Source of the DNA: CBDDEI01 sp965226775
Lineage (GTDB): Bacteria > Chloroflexota > Dehalococcoidia > SHYD01
Direction of reading: 5' to 3'
NCBI GenBank assembly: GCA_965226775.1
Contig: CBDDEI010000002.1
Location: forward strand, 744,001-808,000
DNA length: 64,000 nt
This document shows positions 61,831 to 64,000 of this stretch, one piece after another; the first letter of the stretch is position 1; every line of letters starts with the position of its first letter. Position numbers and translations under genes: made by a program. The notes under the pieces were generated by a model. It searched no databases, had not been told where the DNA came from, and saw only the letters and a program-made list of their open reading frames with translations.

Positions 61831-61870
61831 TTAGCAGCGGCACCATACCTCACTCTCTCTCATCCCTTTA

Positions 61871-61905
61871 TTAACCTTGACGTAAGCGGAAGGGTAGATT
61901 AGACT
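61871..61905 (+). promoter_or_regulatory. Promoter/operator of the MerR-MFS cassette
   Basis: TTGACG (61877-61882), a 17-base spacer and TAGACT (61900-61905). The ACCTT...AAGGGT arms around the -35 and spacer resemble a MerR-family operator placed between promoter boxes, which suggests autoregulation. Confidence 0.55.
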
Positions 61906-61943
61906 GAGGCCATCTTCGTAGTCTCCGCACGGGGGGTTTTGCT

Positions 61944-62459
61944 GTGAAAAAATCCTATTGGCGCATTGGCGAGGTGTCTGAACGCACCAGCCTGACACAG
62001 CGTACGCTACGCTACTACGAAGAAAAGGGCTTGCTAGATCCGCCTACCCGTATGGAGGGCGGTTTCCGTCTCTATTCCGACGACGATGTTCAGCGTATTG
62101 AGCACATTCTTCAGCTCAAGCAGTTGCTGGGCTTCTCCCTGGCCGAGATCAAGGAGATGGTCGACGCTGAAACGGTGCTGGGTGAGCTACGGGCGCAGTT
62201 CGAGCATGAGCCAGATGCGGTCGCACGCCTTGAGCGCACCAAGGAGGCCATCCGCGTGATCAAAGCGCAGGAGGGCCTCATCGATCAGAAGATAGAGAAG
62301 CTTCAGGGCATGCGGGCCCGTTGGCAGAAGCGGCTTCAGCACTACCGTGAACATTATGGCGAACTCATGAAAGAGCTGGAAAACCAGATTGCCGTTGTCC
62401 CCGTGGTGACAGGCCTGTTGTTCGTACTCTCAGAAACTACGCCGCTGATCACCCTGTGA
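61944..62459 (+). CDS. MerR family transcriptional regulator
   Basis: This 171-aa protein has the N-terminal MerR helix-turn-helix (YWRIGEVSERTSLTQRTLRY, YEEKGLL, GGFRLYSDDDVQRIEHI) and a long dimerisation coiled coil. No cysteine cluster is visible, so metal sensing is unlikely; a drug or lipophilic ligand is more plausible. The GTG start at 61944 follows GGGGGG. It overlaps the next gene by four bases (GTGA), so it likely controls that exporter. Confidence 0.92.
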   Translation: MKKSYWRIGEVSERTSLTQRTLRYYEEKGLLDPPTRMEGGFRLYSDDDVQRIEHILQLKQLLGFSLAEIKEMVDAETVLGELRAQFEHEPDAVARLERTKEAIRVIKAQEGLIDQKIEKLQGMRARWQKRLQHYREHYGELMKELENQIAVVPVVTGLLFVLSETTPLITL

Positions 62460-63724
62460 CCAGACCGCCCGCTGCCGTCTTAGACGCTGAAGTATCGGCG
62501 CCGCCCCCCAGGCGAGGGTTCCGGCTTTCGACCTTCTCGTCCCTCCGCTACCGGGACTATCGTCTTCTCTGGTTCACCGTGCTCTTCACCAGCGGTGGGC
62601 AGTGGATGCAGCAGATAGCCCTGGGCTGGCTCGCCTATGAGATGACGGGCTCGGCCTTCATGCTGGGCGCGATCAACGGCATGCGGGCCGTCCCCTTTCT
62701 GCTCCTCGGCCCCTGGGCTGGTGTTGCTGCCGACCGCATGGACCGCAAGCTGCTTATGATGATAAGCCAGTTCTGGGTCATGGCCTTAGCCATAATCATG
62801 ACGGTGCTGGTGGTGTTCAACTGGGTCGAAGTGTGGCACCTCTTTGCGTTTACCCTCCTTAGCGGCGTTGGCTGGGTGTTCACCATGCCGGTGCGGCAGA
62901 CCCTCATTCCCAGCTTTGTCCCACGGGAGGAGCTGGCTAACGCTGTGGCGCTGCAGTCCGCAGGGTTCAACTCCATGCGCATAGTTGGCCCTTCCGTCGC
63001 GGGCTTGCTGCTGGCTTCGGTGGGTTCTGCCGGAGCCTTCGGCGTCCAAGCCGGTCTCTACATCTTCATCCTCACCCTCACCGCCATGATCAACGTGCCC
63101 AATTTGCCGCCCCAACCGAACAAGCTCAGCCCGGTACGGTCGCTGATAGAGGGGTTCAAGTACATCCACGCTAACAGCGTAGTGTTGTGGCTTATCGTCC
63201 TTGCCCTTATCCCTATGATGTTCGCTTTCCCGCTACAGAGCCTTATGCCGGTCTTTGCACGAGACGTGCTGCTCGCCGGACCCAAGGGCTACGGGTTGCT
63301 GGTCTCCTTCATGGGGTTTGGCGCTCTTGTCGGCACGCTCATGGTTGCCTCCATTAGCGGCTATCAGCACAAAGGCCGTTTGCTGCTGATCAGCGCGACA
63401 CTCCTAGGTGTGGCGATGATCCTCTTCTCCCGCTCTAGCTGGATGCCCCTCTCTCTGTTCTTGCTTGCGCTGGTAGGCGGTTGCCAGATGACCTACATGG
63501 CGATGAACAATACCCTGCTCCACCTCAACATTACGGACGAGGTGCGCGGCCGGGTGATGAGCATCTACATGCTGGACCAGGGGCTCACGCCCCTTGGCAC
63601 GCTTTTTGCGGGCAGCACCGCCAGCCTCTTTGGCGCACCTGCAGCAACCACGGCGCTCGGATGCTCCTGCCTCTTCTTTTCTGCGTTGGCGCTGGCAAAA
63701 GTGGCGAAGGTGCGGCAGCTTTAG
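62456..63724 (+). CDS. MFS transporter (drug-exporter-like)
   Basis: This 422-aa protein has about twelve membrane segments and shares RYRDYRLLW, QQIALGWLAYEMTGSAF, AADRMDRK and FNMPVRQ-like (FTMPVRQTLIPSFV) blocks with the exporter at 11204-12496. It starts with GTG overlapping the merR stop. Likely a proton-driven exporter under the MerR regulator; substrate unknown. Confidence 0.93.
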   Translation: MTRPPAAVLDAEVSAPPPRRGFRLSTFSSLRYRDYRLLWFTVLFTSGGQWMQQIALGWLAYEMTGSAFMLGAINGMRAVPFLLLGPWAGVAADRMDRKLLMMISQFWVMALAIIMTVLVVFNWVEVWHLFAFTLLSGVGWVFTMPVRQTLIPSFVPREELANAVALQSAGFNSMRIVGPSVAGLLLASVGSAGAFGVQAGLYIFILTLTAMINVPNLPPQPNKLSPVRSLIEGFKYIHANSVVLWLIVLALIPMMFAFPLQSLMPVFARDVLLAGPKGYGLLVSFMGFGALVGTLMVASISGYQHKGRLLLISATLLGVAMILFSRSSWMPLSLFLLALVGGCQMTYMAMNNTLLHLNITDEVRGRVMSIYMLDQGLTPLGTLFAGSTASLFGAPAATTALGCSCLFFSALALAKVAKVRQL

Positions 63725-63734
63725 TGGCGTTGCA

Positions 63735-64000
63735 ATGACTACAACTCCGCCATCCCCCAATCCTAGCGACCAGACAGCAGACGCGGCCCCTACCCTTACC
63801 GACGCACCGCCTGAGCGTCACGGCGCGCTCGCTGCGCTGGGCTACCACAATTTCCGCATGCTTTGGCTGGGTCAAATCGTCCAGTCGGAAGGCCAGTGGA
63901 TGGAGCAGGTGGCGCGCGGTTGGCTGATCTGGGAGATGACCCACGACCCCTTCGTACTTGGCCTGTATGGTGCGTTGAGAAGCCTGCCCGCCTTCATGTT
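63735..64000 (+). CDS. MFS transporter, 3' end outside window
   Basis: The frame opens with ATG 63735, ten bases after the previous stop, and is open to the window end (88 residues). After a Pro/Thr/Ala-rich cytoplasmic start come YHNFRMLWLGQIVQSEGQWM and GWLIWEMTHDP, the same N-terminal block as the neighbouring MFS exporters. It is probably the third gene of the MerR cassette. Confidence 0.85.
   Translation, partial: MTTTPPSPNPSDQTADAAPTLTDAPPERHGALAALGYHNFRMLWLGQIVQSEGQWMEQVARGWLIWEMTHDPFVLGLYGALRSLPAFM

Overview
The window is about 64 kb of a moderately GC-rich bacterial chromosome. It has no rRNA, and no ribosomal protein gene except L25. My best guess is a Chloroflexota (Dehalococcoidia/SAR202-like) genome. 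This rests on general recognition of the Cache-repeat protein, the LigB-like dioxygenase, the UPF0282-type proteins and the overall gene mix, so treat it as an inference.

Layout. 1-2.3 kb: 3' part of a gene made of near-identical 387-bp tandem repeats encoding Cache-like modules, then a gene-poor stretch with one small membrane ORF. 2.3-10 kb: a polyprenyl-phosphate sugar transferase, a methyltransferase, recJ, fabF and a B12-binding radical SAM enzyme. 9.8-20.6 kb: housekeeping and transport genes (nfo, an MFS exporter, prmC-prfA, an anchored Leu/Ile/Val-type binding protein, a subtilisin-like protease, ribosomal protein L25, a zinc alcohol dehydrogenase). 20.7-22.9 kb: tRNA-Leu(CAA) followed by a compact three-gene, AT-richer cassette of unknown function. 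23-43.7 kb: one long minus-strand alpha-glucan/trehalose locus. It holds a sugar ABC importer (binding protein, two permeases, ATPase), GlgE, TreS-maltokinase, a MalQ-GlgB fusion, TreZ, a GH57 enzyme and a wrecked TreY. Together these could import maltose/trehalose-type sugars, make maltose-1-phosphate through TreS-Mak, polymerise it with GlgE, and branch or remodel the glucan with GlgB/MalQ. The TreY-TreZ route from glucan to trehalose looks broken. 44-52 kb: a class III extradiol dioxygenase, acs, then polA-mutM-lipoprotein. 52.6-58.5 kb: a secretion-type ATPase next to a VWA protein, a TfoX-like protein, and a module of two UPF0282-like metallo-beta-lactamase-fold proteins flanking a 67-aa membrane protein, behind a promoter carrying two LexA-like operator copies. 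58.5-64 kb: small gene pairs (including a retropepsin-like protease with a DUF5678-like partner), cinA, and a MerR regulator followed by two MFS transporters, the last cut by the window edge.

Two properties run through the whole window. First, a ~140-bp non-autonomous inverted-repeat element (MITE) occurs five times, with flanking CTAG or TTAG; at one site it sits exactly between two stop codons that once shared a CTAG. Second, several genes (polA, glgE, a UPF0282-like gene, the aspartic protease, and perhaps treZ) carry single-base frameshifts, mostly in short homopolymers. That pattern suggests residual consensus errors at least as much as real pseudogenes. treY is different, because its catalytic core is physically missing.
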